64,000 nucleotides of DNA, taken from positions 124,001 to 188,000 of the forward strand of contig NZ_BDAU01000007.1 of NCBI RefSeq assembly GCF_001612615.1, given 5' to 3'. Positions 28,052 to 36,486 of this stretch are shown in pieces. How positions within the stretch are numbered: position 1 is the stretch's first letter; every line of letters starts with the position of its first letter. The stretch is from Nocardia amikacinitolerans NBRC 108937. Its GTDB lineage: Bacteria > Actinomycetota > Actinomycetes > Mycobacteriales > Mycobacteriaceae. The notes beneath the pieces were generated by a model, which saw only the letters and a list, made by a program, of their open reading frames with translations, did not search any database and had not been told where the DNA came from. The translations under genes and the position numbers were made by a program.

Positions 28052-29173
28052 ATGAGCAGCCGCCCGACCTCCGCCGAACGCTTGGTGGTCGCGCGCGTGC
28101 GGCAGCGCGCGCCCGAACTCGTCGACCGCGTCGTCGCGCGAGCAAGGGCGGAGATGGCGGCCTACGCGTCGCTGCCCGCCGCGACCATCGCCGCGTCCAC
28201 CTCCTCGGTCGTCGTCCGCCTGCTCGACGCGCTGCACGACGGCCATCCGCTCACCTCGGGGGATCTCGCCGCGGTGCGTGAGTTCGGCGAAACCCGTGCC
28301 CGCCAAGGTATTTCGCTGGCCGACATCCAGAACGGATGGCGCATCGCGGTCCGCGAGATCTTCGCCGAGCTGACCGATGCGGCCGCCGTGACCGGCGTCG
28401 CGGATCGCACGCTGCTGCGCTTGACCCCCGCGCTGCTCGACCTCGTCGACGCCGCCGTCGTCCCGTACAGCGGCGGGCACCGCGACGTGGAGATCGCCGC
28501 GGCACGGCACGACGAACAGTTCCGCGCCGAGTTCACCAGGGCCGCGCTCCTCGGCACCCTCGGTCCAGGGGACCTGCGAATCCGCGCGCAGCAACTCGGC
28601 GTCGATCCCGAAGCCGAGTACCGCGCGTACCGCGCCAGAGCGGAAACACCGCTCGATTCCGCCCCGTCGCTCCCCACGAGGGGGTTCGTGACCACGGTCG
28701 ACGGCGACATCGCCGGGTTTGTGGAAAAGTCCAGAAGCCCGGTGGTGGGCGGCGTCGTCGGGCTCGGTCCGCCGACCCGGCTCGAGGACTTGGCGCGCTC
28801 GTTCCGTTTGGCCGGTCGAGTGCTGACGACGGCGCAAATGTTCGGCCGCACCGGAACCGTCGACCTGGACAGCGTCGGCGTGCTGCCCGCGATCGCCGCC
28901 GACACCGATCTCGGCGCGGAACTCGTCCGGCGCTACCTGGCGTCCCTCGGCGGCGGCGAATCCGCGCGCACGATCATCGACACCGTCGAGTCCTACCTCG
29001 ACACCGGCCTGCGCGTCGAGGCCACCGCCGAGCGACTCGTGGTGCACCCCAACACCGTTCGCTATCGACTGAGCCGCTTCGAGGAACTCACCGGCGCGGA
29101 CCTGCGCGCCGCGCACACGGCGCTGGAAGTCTGGTGGGCAGTCCAATTCCGCAAGACCCAACACCCGGGGTAG
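28052..29173 (+). CDS. PucR/CdaR-type transcriptional regulator
   Basis: A 373-residue regulator. The C-terminal HTH of the PucR family is clear: ARTIIDTVESYLDTGLRVEA, then AERLVVHPNTVRYRLSRFEE (about residues 310-350). The N-terminal two thirds are helical, with an RsbRD-like four-helix region (about 15-140), and a GGDEF-like middle domain is weak. It is divergent from the acyl-CoA ligase with 142 bp between start codons, the usual arrangement for a PucR regulator controlling a catabolic gene. The inducer is unknown. Confidence 0.85.
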   Translation: MSSRPTSAERLVVARVRQRAPELVDRVVARARAEMAAYASLPAATIAASTSSVVVRLLDALHDGHPLTSGDLAAVREFGETRARQGISLADIQNGWRIAVREIFAELTDAAAVTGVADRTLLRLTPALLDLVDAAVVPYSGGHRDVEIAAARHDEQFRAEFTRAALLGTLGPGDLRIRAQQLGVDPEAEYRAYRARAETPLDSAPSLPTRGFVTTVDGDIAGFVEKSRSPVVGGVVGLGPPTRLEDLARSFRLAGRVLTTAQMFGRTGTVDLDSVGVLPAIAADTDLGAELVRRYLASLGGGESARTIIDTVESYLDTGLRVEATAERLVVHPNTVRYRLSRFEELTGADLRAAHTALEVWWAVQFRKTQHPG

Positions 29174-29278
29174 CGCCGCTCGTCACGCGGGTGAGACTTT
29201 CGCCGCGCGGGCTTTCCTCCCGTGCCTTTCCACCGATACGGTCGACTCCGGTGGATGACGGTTCGAGAGGAGATCCGC

Positions 29279-30157
29279 ATGGGTTCAACGGCTTTCGCCG
29301 TTTTCCTGCCGCTGGCGCTGGCCTTGGTGATGTTCGGGCTCGGCCTGACCCTCACCGTCGACGATTTCGCCAGGGTGCTGCGCTATCCCGCCGCGGCGGC
29401 GATCGCGCTGGTCTGCCAGATGGTGCTGCTGCCCGCCGCGTGCTTCGGGCTCATCCTGCTGTTCGGCGTGGAAGGCGCGCTCGCGGTGGGGATGATGTTG
29501 CTCGCCGCCTCGCCAGGCGGACCGTCGGCGAACCTGTTCAGCCACATCGCCGGTGGGCACGTCGCGCTGAACATCGCGCTCACGGCGGTGAATTCGGTGC
29601 TGGCGGTGTTCACCATGCCGCTGGTCGTCGCGCTGTCCTACGCGGTGTTCCTGGACGGCGAGGGGTCGATCGGGTTGCGGCCGGACAAATTCGCGCAGGT
29701 CTTCGCGATCGTGCTGGTGCCGGTCGCGGTCGGGATGTGGGTGCACCGGCGATTCACCGACTGGGCACGGCGGATGCGCGGGGCGGTCAAGGTGCTGTCG
29801 ATCGTGGTGCTCGCGCTGGTGGTCGCGGCCGCCGTGGCGAAGAACTTCGAGACGCTCACCGAGCATCTCGGCGAGCTGGCCGCGCTGTGCCTGGTGTTCG
29901 CGGTGCTCAGCCTGACGGTCGGGTACCTGGCGCCGCGGCTGTTCGGCGTGGAGGAGGACCAGGCCGTCGCCTCGGCGATGGAGATCGGCATCCACAACGG
30001 CGCGATCGCCATCGCCGTGGCGGTCTCCGTGTTGCACAACGACACGATGGCCGTGCCGGGCGCGGTGTACGGCGTGCTGATGAACATCCCGGCCGCCGCC
30101 GCGGCCTACCTCCTCGCGCGCCGCCGCAAGTCAGCGCAGGTGACAGCCGCGGTCTGA
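29279..30157 (+). CDS. Bile acid:sodium symporter (BASS) family transporter
   Basis: A 292-residue membrane protein with about nine to ten hydrophobic helices. The ATG at 29279 follows GAGAGGAG. BASS motifs are LMFGLGLTL in helix 1 and LLAASPGGPSANLFSHIAGG (about 76-95), the conserved cation-binding region, with a later MEIGIHNGAIAI. Members carry bile acids, pantoate, organic acids or other anions with sodium; the substrate here is unknown. It is co-oriented with the regulator upstream, 105 bp away. Confidence 0.87.
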   Translation: MGSTAFAVFLPLALALVMFGLGLTLTVDDFARVLRYPAAAAIALVCQMVLLPAACFGLILLFGVEGALAVGMMLLAASPGGPSANLFSHIAGGHVALNIALTAVNSVLAVFTMPLVVALSYAVFLDGEGSIGLRPDKFAQVFAIVLVPVAVGMWVHRRFTDWARRMRGAVKVLSIVVLALVVAAAVAKNFETLTEHLGELAALCLVFAVLSLTVGYLAPRLFGVEEDQAVASAMEIGIHNGAIAIAVAVSVLHNDTMAVPGAVYGVLMNIPAAAAAYLLARRRKSAQVTAAV

Positions 30158-30295
30158 GCCCTGCTGTCCGGCTCATGCCGATTCGCCGTGGACTACGCCG
30201 AAATGTTGATCTCGACTCGCCCCGAGGGTGGATGGGCGAGCGGGTGTTTCCCGTTAGATTCGACCCGGTCGGAGTCCGAATCGTCGAGGAGCGGC

Positions 30296-31831
30296 GTGAT
30301 CGAAACGGTGGAGCGTCAGCAGCGGAACCTCGCGGAGGCGGATCGTCCTCCGGTGGCGTCCACGGGCATCGCCGTCGTCGCGGGCATTTCCCTTGCGGTG
30401 TTGCTGTTCTCGGCGAGCCGCTACGACTACTTCGGCGACGAGTTGTACTTCCTCGCCGCGGGGCGCCACCCGTCCTTCGGCTACGCCGATCAGGGTCCGG
30501 TGCTTCCGATGCTGGCTCGGCTGATGGACACCCTCGCCCCCGGCTCGTTCTTCGCGCTCCGGCTGCCCTCGGTCGCGCTGACCACGCTGGCCGTGGTGCT
30601 CACCGCGCTGCTCGCCAGGGAATTCGGCGGCGAACGCCGCGCCCAGTTGCTCGCGGCCATCGCCTACGCGACCTCGCCGTTCCTGCTGTTGCAGGGCAAA
30701 ATGCTCACCACCAACGCGATCGACACCGTGCTGTGGGTGATCGTCACCTGGCTCGTGGTGCGCTGGGTGCGCACCCGCCGCGACGCACTTCTGCTGTGCG
30801 CCGCGGTCGTGACGGCGGTGGACATGCAGGTGAAGTGGCTGATCCCGTTCTTCTGGATCGCGATCGCGGTGACGTCGCTGGCCCTCGGTCCGCGCGAGCT
30901 GGTGCGGCGACCGCTGCTGTGGCTCGGCGGTGCGATCGTCGTGCTGGCCACGGTGCCGACGCTGATCTGGCAGGCGGGCAACGGCTGGCCGCAGCTGCGC
31001 ATGGGGGAGGTGATCAGCGGCGAGCAGGGCGTTCTCGGCGGGCGACTGATGTTCGTGCCGCTCGCGCTGCTCACCGCGGGTCTGCTCGGCGCGGTCGTGC
31101 TGGTGTACGGCGTGTGGGCGCTGCTGCGCAATCCCGCGCTGCGCCCGTATCGCTTCCTCGGCGCGACGCTGCTTGTGCTGGTCGCGATCTTCCTGGTGAT
31201 GGGCGGGCGCATCTACTACATGGCGGGCATGTACGCGGTGGTGCTCGCCGCGGGCGCGGTCGGGTTGGTCGACCTGACCGCCGGACTGCGCCCGTCGCCG
31301 CGCAGGCTGGCCGCCGCGGGCGGGGTGGCGGTGGTGCTGTGTTCCACGGCTCTCGTCCTGTGGTCGACGCCGTGGCAGCACCCCGACCACATCGCGCCAC
31401 CCGCCGACGACGCCGAGGCCGCGATCAACATCGGCGTCTACGGCGAATTCGGCTGGCCCGAGCTGACCGCCGCCGTCACCGAGGCCTACGCCGCGCTCGC
31501 CCCGGCCGAACGCGCGACCACCGTCGTGCTCACCGACACCTACTGGCAGGCCAGCGCACTCGATCAGTTCGCGCGCGACGAACTGCCGCCGATCTACAGC
31601 CCGAGCCGCGGCTACGGCTACTTCGGCAGGCCGGACGAGCGGACGGGCACCGTGCTCGCGGTCGGCGTGCCCGAGAGCTTCCTGCGCTGGAACTTCGACA
31701 GCGTGGAACCAGTCGGCAAGGTGGACAGCAGGCTCGGCTTTCCCGGCAACACCCAGGACGTCACCGTGTGGGCGTGCACCGGGTCGCGCCATCCGTGGGC
31801 CGAGACCTGGCCGGACTTGATGCACCTGTAG
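30296..31831 (+). CDS. GT39/ArnT-like membrane glycosyltransferase
   Basis: A 511-residue integral membrane protein, GTG start with GAGGAG upstream. The first periplasmic loop carries YFGDELYFLAAGRHPSFGYADQGP (about residues 41-64), the acidic GDE...D signature of polyprenyl-phosphate-sugar transferases of the PMT/ArnT class. About eleven hydrophobic helices follow, then a C-terminal soluble domain from about 385. Such enzymes move a sugar from a lipid carrier to protein or glycolipid on the outer face of the membrane. Acceptor and donor are unknown. Confidence 0.82.
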   Translation: MIETVERQQRNLAEADRPPVASTGIAVVAGISLAVLLFSASRYDYFGDELYFLAAGRHPSFGYADQGPVLPMLARLMDTLAPGSFFALRLPSVALTTLAVVLTALLAREFGGERRAQLLAAIAYATSPFLLLQGKMLTTNAIDTVLWVIVTWLVVRWVRTRRDALLLCAAVVTAVDMQVKWLIPFFWIAIAVTSLALGPRELVRRPLLWLGGAIVVLATVPTLIWQAGNGWPQLRMGEVISGEQGVLGGRLMFVPLALLTAGLLGAVVLVYGVWALLRNPALRPYRFLGATLLVLVAIFLVMGGRIYYMAGMYAVVLAAGAVGLVDLTAGLRPSPRRLAAAGGVAVVLCSTALVLWSTPWQHPDHIAPPADDAEAAINIGVYGEFGWPELTAAVTEAYAALAPAERATTVVLTDTYWQASALDQFARDELPPIYSPSRGYGYFGRPDERTGTVLAVGVPESFLRWNFDSVEPVGKVDSRLGFPGNTQDVTVWACTGSRHPWAETWPDLMHL

Positions 31832-31853
31832 CGCGGCGTGGTTATCTGAAGGC

Positions 31854-32222
31854 ATGACATCAGGGCAAACCGAGATCTGGCACAACCCGCGGTGCTCGAA
31901 GAGCCGCACCGCGACGGCGCACCTCGACGAGACGGGCGTTGCCTACTCCGTGCGCCGCTACCTGGACGACCCGCCGACCGCGGACGAGTTGCGCGAGGTG
32001 TTGCGACGGCTCGACGCGCAACCGTGGGACATCACCCGCACCGGCGAGCAGATCGCCAAGGACCTCGGCATGGCCGGCTGGGGCCGCACGCCCGCCGACC
32101 GCGACCGGTGGATCGAGGCGCTGGCCGCCAACCCGCAGCTGATCCAGCGTCCCATCGTGCTGACGGCGAACGGCGGCGCGGTGGTCGCCCGCACCGAGGA
32201 CGCCCTGCGCACCCTCGGCTGA
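31854..32222 (+). CDS. ArsC/Spx-like thioredoxin-fold protein (glutaredoxin-type arsenate reductase family)
   Basis: A 122-residue ArsC-family protein. IWHNPRCSKSRTATAHL places the catalytic Cys at about residue 14 in the N-P-x-C-S-K-S-R loop of glutaredoxin-dependent arsenate reductases, and IQRPIVLTANGGAVVAR carries the conserved R-P-I/V segment. No arsenic-resistance genes lie nearby, so the real substrate may differ. It starts 22 bp after the glycosyltransferase stop and could share its transcript. Confidence 0.85.
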   Translation: MTSGQTEIWHNPRCSKSRTATAHLDETGVAYSVRRYLDDPPTADELREVLRRLDAQPWDITRTGEQIAKDLGMAGWGRTPADRDRWIEALAANPQLIQRPIVLTANGGAVVARTEDALRTLG

Positions 32223-32265
32223 ACCGGCGCGCGAAAACCGGACTCCCCGGGCGGTATTCGTCGAT

Positions 32266-32292
32266 CCCTACCGCCGCGCGCAGGCGGTAGGG
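32266..32292 (+). promoter_or_regulatory. Hairpin covering the ribosome-binding region of the AIM24 gene
   Basis: The arms CCCTACCGCC and GGCGGTAGGG pair over 10 bp with a 7-nt loop, ending 8 nt before the ATG at 32301. It may be the terminator of the preceding gene, but its right arm also holds the only purine-rich ribosome-site candidate. Confidence 0.45.
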
Positions 32293-32300
32293 TCGGCACT

Positions 32301-32981
32301 ATGAAGGTTCAACTGCGCCACAACCCCGCCTCCACCGTCGCGCGGTGCTTCCTCGCGGGTGGCGAGCCGATGCGGGTCGAGAGCGGCGCCATGGTCGCCC
32401 ATTCGGCGGGAATCACGTTGCAGGCCAAGGCCGAGGGCGGCATCTTGGCCGGTCTCAAGCGCTCGGTACTCGCCGGGGAGTCGTTCTTCGTCTCCACCTT
32501 CACCGCCCCGCAGCAGGGCGGCTGGGTCGACGTCGCGCCCGCGCTGCCCGGCGACATGCTGAACCTGCAGATCACCCCGGACCGGCCGTTCTTCATCAGC
32601 CGCGGCGGCTGGATCGCCAACTCGCACGGCGTGCAGGTGGAGAGCAAGTGGGGCGGCTTCGCGAACCTGTTCGGCGGCGAGGGCGGTTTCGGTCTGCGCG
32701 CGCACGGCGACGGCGAGATCGTGGTCGGCGTCTTCGGCGCGATCGACGTGATCGACCTGCAGCCCGGCGAACCGATCACCATCGACACCGGGCACGTGGT
32801 CGCCTACGACCTGGCCATGAACTTCACCATCCGCCGCGCCGTCTCCGGCCGCTCCATCCAGTCGCTGAAGTCGGGCGAGGGATTCGTCTTCGACTTCGTC
32901 GGACCGGGGCGGGTGCTGCTGCAGACGCGTAACCCCGGCGCGTTCCTGTCCTGGGCCAGCACCGGCGCCTCGTCGAGCTGA
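32301..32981 (+). CDS. AIM24/TIGR00266 family protein
   Basis: A 226-residue protein of the AIM24 double-beta-helix family. Typical segments are GESFFVSTFTAPQQGGWVDV, GDMLNLQITPDRPFFISRGG, VVGVFGAIDVIDLQPGEPI and FDFVGPGRVLLQTRNPGAFL near the C-terminus. Bacterial members are cytosolic and of unsettled function. Its promoter and ribosome site overlap a hairpin. The micropeptide at 33105 follows it. Confidence 0.85.
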   Translation: MKVQLRHNPASTVARCFLAGGEPMRVESGAMVAHSAGITLQAKAEGGILAGLKRSVLAGESFFVSTFTAPQQGGWVDVAPALPGDMLNLQITPDRPFFISRGGWIANSHGVQVESKWGGFANLFGGEGGFGLRAHGDGEIVVGVFGAIDVIDLQPGEPITIDTGHVVAYDLAMNFTIRRAVSGRSIQSLKSGEGFVFDFVGPGRVLLQTRNPGAFLSWASTGASSS

Positions 32982-33104
32982 CCGAGGCGAGTGTCGCACG
33001 GCGAGGTTTTCCCTCCGAGCCCGTCACGTCGGGGTAACCTCCCGGACACCCGGGTCCGTGATGCTGGCCCCTTCATTCGATGAACAACACGAAGGATGCC
33101 TTTC

Positions 33105-33176
33105 ATGGAGCTGCTCGAAGTCGTCGCCAACATCTTCCAGACCTTCTTGGCCCTGGGCAGCGGCAGCGCGGCGTAA
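33105..33176 (+). CDS. 23-residue amphipathic micropeptide, type 2
   Basis: MELLEVVANIFQTFLALG is followed by SGSAA and TAA. GAAGGA lies 8 bp before the ATG, and the upstream 123 bp is free of other genes. It aligns with the 27-residue peptide at 26174 over L-x-E-V, Q, L and the GSGSA ending, and would form one hydrophobic/amphipathic helix. The stop is 5 bp from the stop of the convergent Nudix gene. Too short for routine prediction; the resemblance between the two peptides is the main support. Confidence 0.55.
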   Translation: MELLEVVANIFQTFLALGSGSAA

Positions 33177-33181
33177 ACGAA

Positions 33182-33712
33182 TCAGGCCAGGAGATCGCCG
33201 ACAAGCACCCGGGTGTCCGGCACGAACGGCCAGTCCGGGTCGGCGAGGTGGGCGCGCAATTCCGCGTCGGTCCACCACCAGCCCTCGGCGATCTCCTCGG
33301 GCTGATGACGGATGGGTCCGTCGTAACGCAGCTCGTAGGCGAACAGATGGCAGCGCATCGGCCTGCCCTCCCATTCCCCGTCCCACGACGCGCTCGCCAT
33401 CGGCAGCGGCGGCGTCGCGTCCGGGCCGAGCACGATGCCGAGCTCTTCGGCGAGTTCCCGGATCGCGGTCCGCGCCGGATCCTCACCCGGCGCGACGACA
33501 CCGCCCGCGAGGCAGTCGTGCATTCCGGCGAACACCATCTTCGTGTCGGTGCGGCGGTGCACGTAGACCCGCTCGCCGTCCATCGACCGCACCAACACCC
33601 CCGAACTGGCGTGCCACAGCCCCTCGCGATAGACCTCGGCCCGATCGGCCGCGCCGACCTCTCGCCCCTGCCGGTCGTAGACCGCGATCACCTCGTTCGG
33701 CTGCGCTGACAC
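33182..33712 (-). CDS. Nudix hydrolase
   Basis: A 176-residue Nudix protein; the GTG start (VSAQPNEVIAVYDRQG) was chosen because upstream sequence overlaps the divergent gene. The Nudix box is complete, from GGVVAPGEDPARTAIRELAE to the following ELGI, giving the G-x5-E-x7-R-E-x2-E-E-x-G pattern. The N-terminal strand layout (VYDRQGREVG, WHASSGVLVRS) resembles YfcD/IPP-isomerase-like Nudix enzymes, but the substrate is not assignable. Confidence 0.9.
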   Translation of the reverse strand: MSAQPNEVIAVYDRQGREVGAADRAEVYREGLWHASSGVLVRSMDGERVYVHRRTDTKMVFAGMHDCLAGGVVAPGEDPARTAIRELAEELGIVLGPDATPPLPMASASWDGEWEGRPMRCHLFAYELRYDGPIRHQPEEIAEGWWWTDAELRAHLADPDWPFVPDTRVLVGDLLA

Positions 33713-33763
33713 CGCTCGAGGGTAGCCTGAGTGGTGCACGCGACCTGGAGAGAGGACCGTCCG

Positions 33764-34144
33764 ATGGTGCTTCCGCGCGCAGTGGCGAGATTCAACCGGC
33801 ACGTGACCAATCCGATGGCCGGACTGATCGCGGGCACGGTGCCGCCGTTCGGCGTCGTCGTGCACAAGGGGCGAAAATCCGGGCGCGCCTATCGAACTCC
33901 GGTGTGGGTGTTCGAGGACGACGGCGTCTACCGCATCGCGCTGACCTACGGTCGCGACGCGGAGTGGGTGAAGAACGTCGTCGCCGCGGGCGGTTTCCAG
34001 CTCGAGGCGCGGGGCCGCACCCTCGAACTCACGGATCCGGTGGTGCTGGAGGACCGGTCCGCGGGCTGGGCGCCGATCGGTATCCGGCAGGTGCTCCGGA
34101 GCATCGCCGCCAAGTACTACCTGCAGGCCGGTCCTGTCGGCTGA
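33764..34144 (+). CDS. Nitroreductase/deazaflavin (F420)-dependent oxidoreductase, DDN-like
   Basis: A 126-residue split-beta-barrel protein of the deazaflavin-dependent nitroreductase family. The start MVLPRAVARFNRHVTNP is used; an earlier in-frame GTG adds 11 residues. Markers: HKGRKSGRAYRTPVWVFED (about residues 29-47), typical of F420-binding members, and WVKNVVAAGGFQLEARGR. It would use F420H2 to reduce an unknown substrate. It is divergent from the Nudix gene. Confidence 0.85.
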   Translation: MVLPRAVARFNRHVTNPMAGLIAGTVPPFGVVVHKGRKSGRAYRTPVWVFEDDGVYRIALTYGRDAEWVKNVVAAGGFQLEARGRTLELTDPVVLEDRSAGWAPIGIRQVLRSIAAKYYLQAGPVG

Positions 34145-34151
34145 TCGTGGG

Positions 34152-35096
34152 TCAGCGGCGGCCGCGGCGTGATTTCAATGCCCCGCCGGGCTGCGGTTTC
34201 GCCGTCTGCACCGGCTTCGCGCCTGGCTTCGGTTTCGCGCCCGGCCGTGGGGCGTTCTTCGTCTCGGACGTAGCCGAGGCCATTGCGGCGGACGGGCTTT
34301 CGGCGTCGATCCACCGGTAGGTGAAGTACTGCTGGGCCAGCGTCCACGCGTTGTTCGACACCCAGTACAACAGGATCACGACAGGAAGCACCGCGCCGCC
34401 GATCAGCACGCCCAGGGGAAATACCCACAGCGTCAACGTGTTCAGCATCGGGATCTGCGCCGCGGCCGGGTCCTGGCGGGCGATCGAGGCCCGCGCCGTG
34501 AAATGCGTCGCGAGGGCCGCCAGCACCATCAGGGTGCCGGCGACCGCGCCGATCGAAACGCTCGGTTGCCCGGCCAGGATGGCCGACAGCGGTGCCCCGA
34601 AGAGCTTGGCCTGCAGGAACGACTGCACGTCGGCGGCGTCGAAGACGTAGTTCGGTGTCTGCGCGTTCTGTTCGGGCGTCATCGGCGTCGGCGTCGCCTG
34701 GAAGGGCAGATGGCCCAGCGTGCCGGTGCGGTCGAACGACCGCAGCACGTGGAACAGCGCGAGGAACACCAGCCCCTGGCCGAGCATCGGAAGGCAGCCC
34801 GCCAGCACACTCACACCGTGTTGCCGTTGCAGTTTCTGGATTTCGGCGACCTGTCGTGGCCGGTCGTCGGGATAGCGCTTGCGCAGCGCCTCGATCTCGG
34901 GTTGCAGGCGCTTTACGACGGCCTGAGTTCGGACCTGTTTCAGGAAGAGGGGATACATGGCCGCGCGGAGGGTGGCGACGAGGAACACCACGGCCAGCAC
35001 CCAGGCCAGACCGCTGCCGGGCCCGAGCAGTGCGGCGAACGCGGTGTGCCAGAGCCAGAGCACGGCGGAGACAGGGTAGTAGACGACATCGAGCAT
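34152..35096 (-). CDS. yidC: YidC-family membrane protein insertase (second copy type)
   Basis: A 314-residue YidC/Oxa1-type insertase. The start MLDVVYYPVSAVLWLWH is the family start; 13 upstream residues are dropped. It has an N-terminal helix, a helix with the hydrophilic groove Arg region (RAAMYPLFLKQVRTQ), a basic cytoplasmic hairpin (IEALRKRYPD), four later hydrophobic helices and a Lys/Pro/Ala-rich basic tail. The chromosomal yidC normally sits in the rpmH-rnpA-yidC cluster, so this is probably a paralogue. A DUF6412-like gene precedes it on the same strand. Confidence 0.9.
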   Translation of the reverse strand: MLDVVYYPVSAVLWLWHTAFAALLGPGSGLAWVLAVVFLVATLRAAMYPLFLKQVRTQAVVKRLQPEIEALRKRYPDDRPRQVAEIQKLQRQHGVSVLAGCLPMLGQGLVFLALFHVLRSFDRTGTLGHLPFQATPTPMTPEQNAQTPNYVFDAADVQSFLQAKLFGAPLSAILAGQPSVSIGAVAGTLMVLAALATHFTARASIARQDPAAAQIPMLNTLTLWVFPLGVLIGGAVLPVVILLYWVSNNAWTLAQQYFTYRWIDAESPSAAMASATSETKNAPRPGAKPKPGAKPVQTAKPQPGGALKSRRGRR

Positions 35097-35197
35097 GGGG
35101 GAACACCTGATTCGGTGAGACGTGCGCGCACGCACGGAAACGGGAGGTGGTCACGGCGAAGGGCCGACCACACCCGCGCCGTGGCGCGGGCCGTCGA

Positions 35198-35494
35198 TCA
35201 GCCCGTGACCGGTCCCGGAGCTCGCGGCCGCGGACGGCCCGCCGTGTCGGGATTGCTCTGGCGCAGATACGAACCGCGCCTGCGGCGCTGCGCGGACGGC
35301 GGCGGTCCGCAGCGCGGGACGACGACCGGCGCGACCGCCGCGCCGCGGAGTGCCACCATCGCGAACACCGCGGCGGCGAGCACGCCGAGCGCGGCCAGCG
35401 AGGCGTGCTCGGGCAGGGGCGTGGCCAGCAGCGCGAACGCGGACGCCAGGCAGGTGAATACCGCGAACGCCGTCAGCTGAACCCGCGAGAACAT
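35198..35494 (-). CDS. Small membrane protein, DUF6412-like
   Basis: A 98-residue protein with two N-terminal hydrophobic helices (about 6-27 and 32-57), then a Pro/Arg-rich cytoplasmic-looking tail. Genes for such proteins (DUF6412, recalled) accompany accessory yidC genes in actinobacteria, and here it precedes yidC by 101 bp on the same strand. Function unknown; a role with the insertase is inference. Confidence 0.65.
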   Translation of the reverse strand: MFSRVQLTAFAVFTCLASAFALLATPLPEHASLAALGVLAAAVFAMVALRGAAVAPVVVPRCGPPPSAQRRRRGSYLRQSNPDTAGRPRPRAPGPVTG

Positions 35495-35522
35495 GGGATC
35501 GAGCGTACCTGGCGCCGTCGGG

Positions 35523-36299
35523 TCAGGCTCCGTCGCCGAGATCCCACTGTTCGGCGCGGTGCAGGGCGGCGGGCGTCAGTCCGAAGGTGCGACGACAGGT
35601 GCGAGTGAGCTGGGTGCTGTCGTCGAAACCGGCGGCGTGCGCGGCGGCGGCGAGGTCGTCGCCGGAACGGAACCGGCCGATCGCCACCCGCAGCCGCAAC
35701 CACAGCATGTAGGGACGCAACGGCATTCCGACCTGCTCGGCGAACAGGTGCGAGAGCCGGGCGGGGGAGAGCCCGACCCGCTTCGCCACGTCGGAACCGC
35801 GGATCGAATGATCCGGGACCAGGCTCGGCAGCAGCCGCAGTGCCTCGGTCACCGCTCCGTGCCGCTGCGCACCGTTGGCAGCCGTTGGGGCGCCGCGCAA
35901 TTCGCGCACGATGGCGGCGACCTGCTCGGCGATCGGCGCACCGGCGAGCGTCGCGGGCAGCGCCTGCTGATCGTCGGCCCAGCCGCCCGCGTGCGCGCGA
36001 CGATCGGCGGCGGCGCCCGCCGCGGTCTCTGGATCGAGGTAGAGCGCGGCGCCTTCGGCGACGGTCTCGATCCGGTGCGGCGCGTCGGCGGGCACGATGA
36101 TCGTGGTGCCGCGGTGGCGCACCCCGCCCGCGTCCATCACCGTGATCGGCGTGCGGGCGGCGAGCACTTGGACGGTGTGGTGGGCGTGCAGCGCGGTCGG
36201 GCGGATCGCGCCGCCGAAGGCGAGAATCCCGGGCCGCAGCAAAGCCGTTGCCCGCCGGTCGGATTCGTCGGGCGTTTCGGTGACCAGAGCCTTCTCCAT
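35523..36299 (-). CDS. AraC-family transcriptional regulator
   Basis: A 258-residue regulator with an N-terminal cupin-like sensor (LHAHHTVQVLAA and GTTIIVPADAPHRIE, about residues 37-83) and a C-terminal double HTH (IRGSDVAKRVGLSPARLSHLF, then AAHAAGFDDSTQLTRTCRR and FGLTP, about 165-250). Targets are unknown. The secreted hydrolase gene lies upstream on the same strand, separated by a terminator hairpin, so they are not one operon. Confidence 0.88.
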   Translation of the reverse strand: MEKALVTETPDESDRRATALLRPGILAFGGAIRPTALHAHHTVQVLAARTPITVMDAGGVRHRGTTIIVPADAPHRIETVAEGAALYLDPETAAGAAADRRAHAGGWADDQQALPATLAGAPIAEQVAAIVRELRGAPTAANGAQRHGAVTEALRLLPSLVPDHSIRGSDVAKRVGLSPARLSHLFAEQVGMPLRPYMLWLRLRVAIGRFRSGDDLAAAAHAAGFDDSTQLTRTCRRTFGLTPAALHRAEQWDLGDGA

Positions 36300-36436
36300 C
36301 GGACGCTCCCGGCAGGTGACGCATGGATCCGGGTTTCGGATCCATCGCCGAGACTATCCGGGTCGCACGGCGGCGGTGAGCGTTTCGGTCAGGTGATCCA
36401 GGAATTCACCCACGATCGGTCGCGGGGTCACAGCTC

Positions 36437-36476
36437 GAACGCCGCGCCGGTTCGCCAGGAACCCGGCGCGGCGTTC
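36437..36476 (-). terminator. Terminator after the CocE-like hydrolase gene
   Basis: The arms GAACGCCGCGCCGG and CCGGCGCGGCGTTC pair perfectly over 14 bp with a 12-nt loop, 10 bp beyond the hydrolase stop. Confidence 0.75.
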
Positions 36477-36486
36477 GCGGGTCGAT

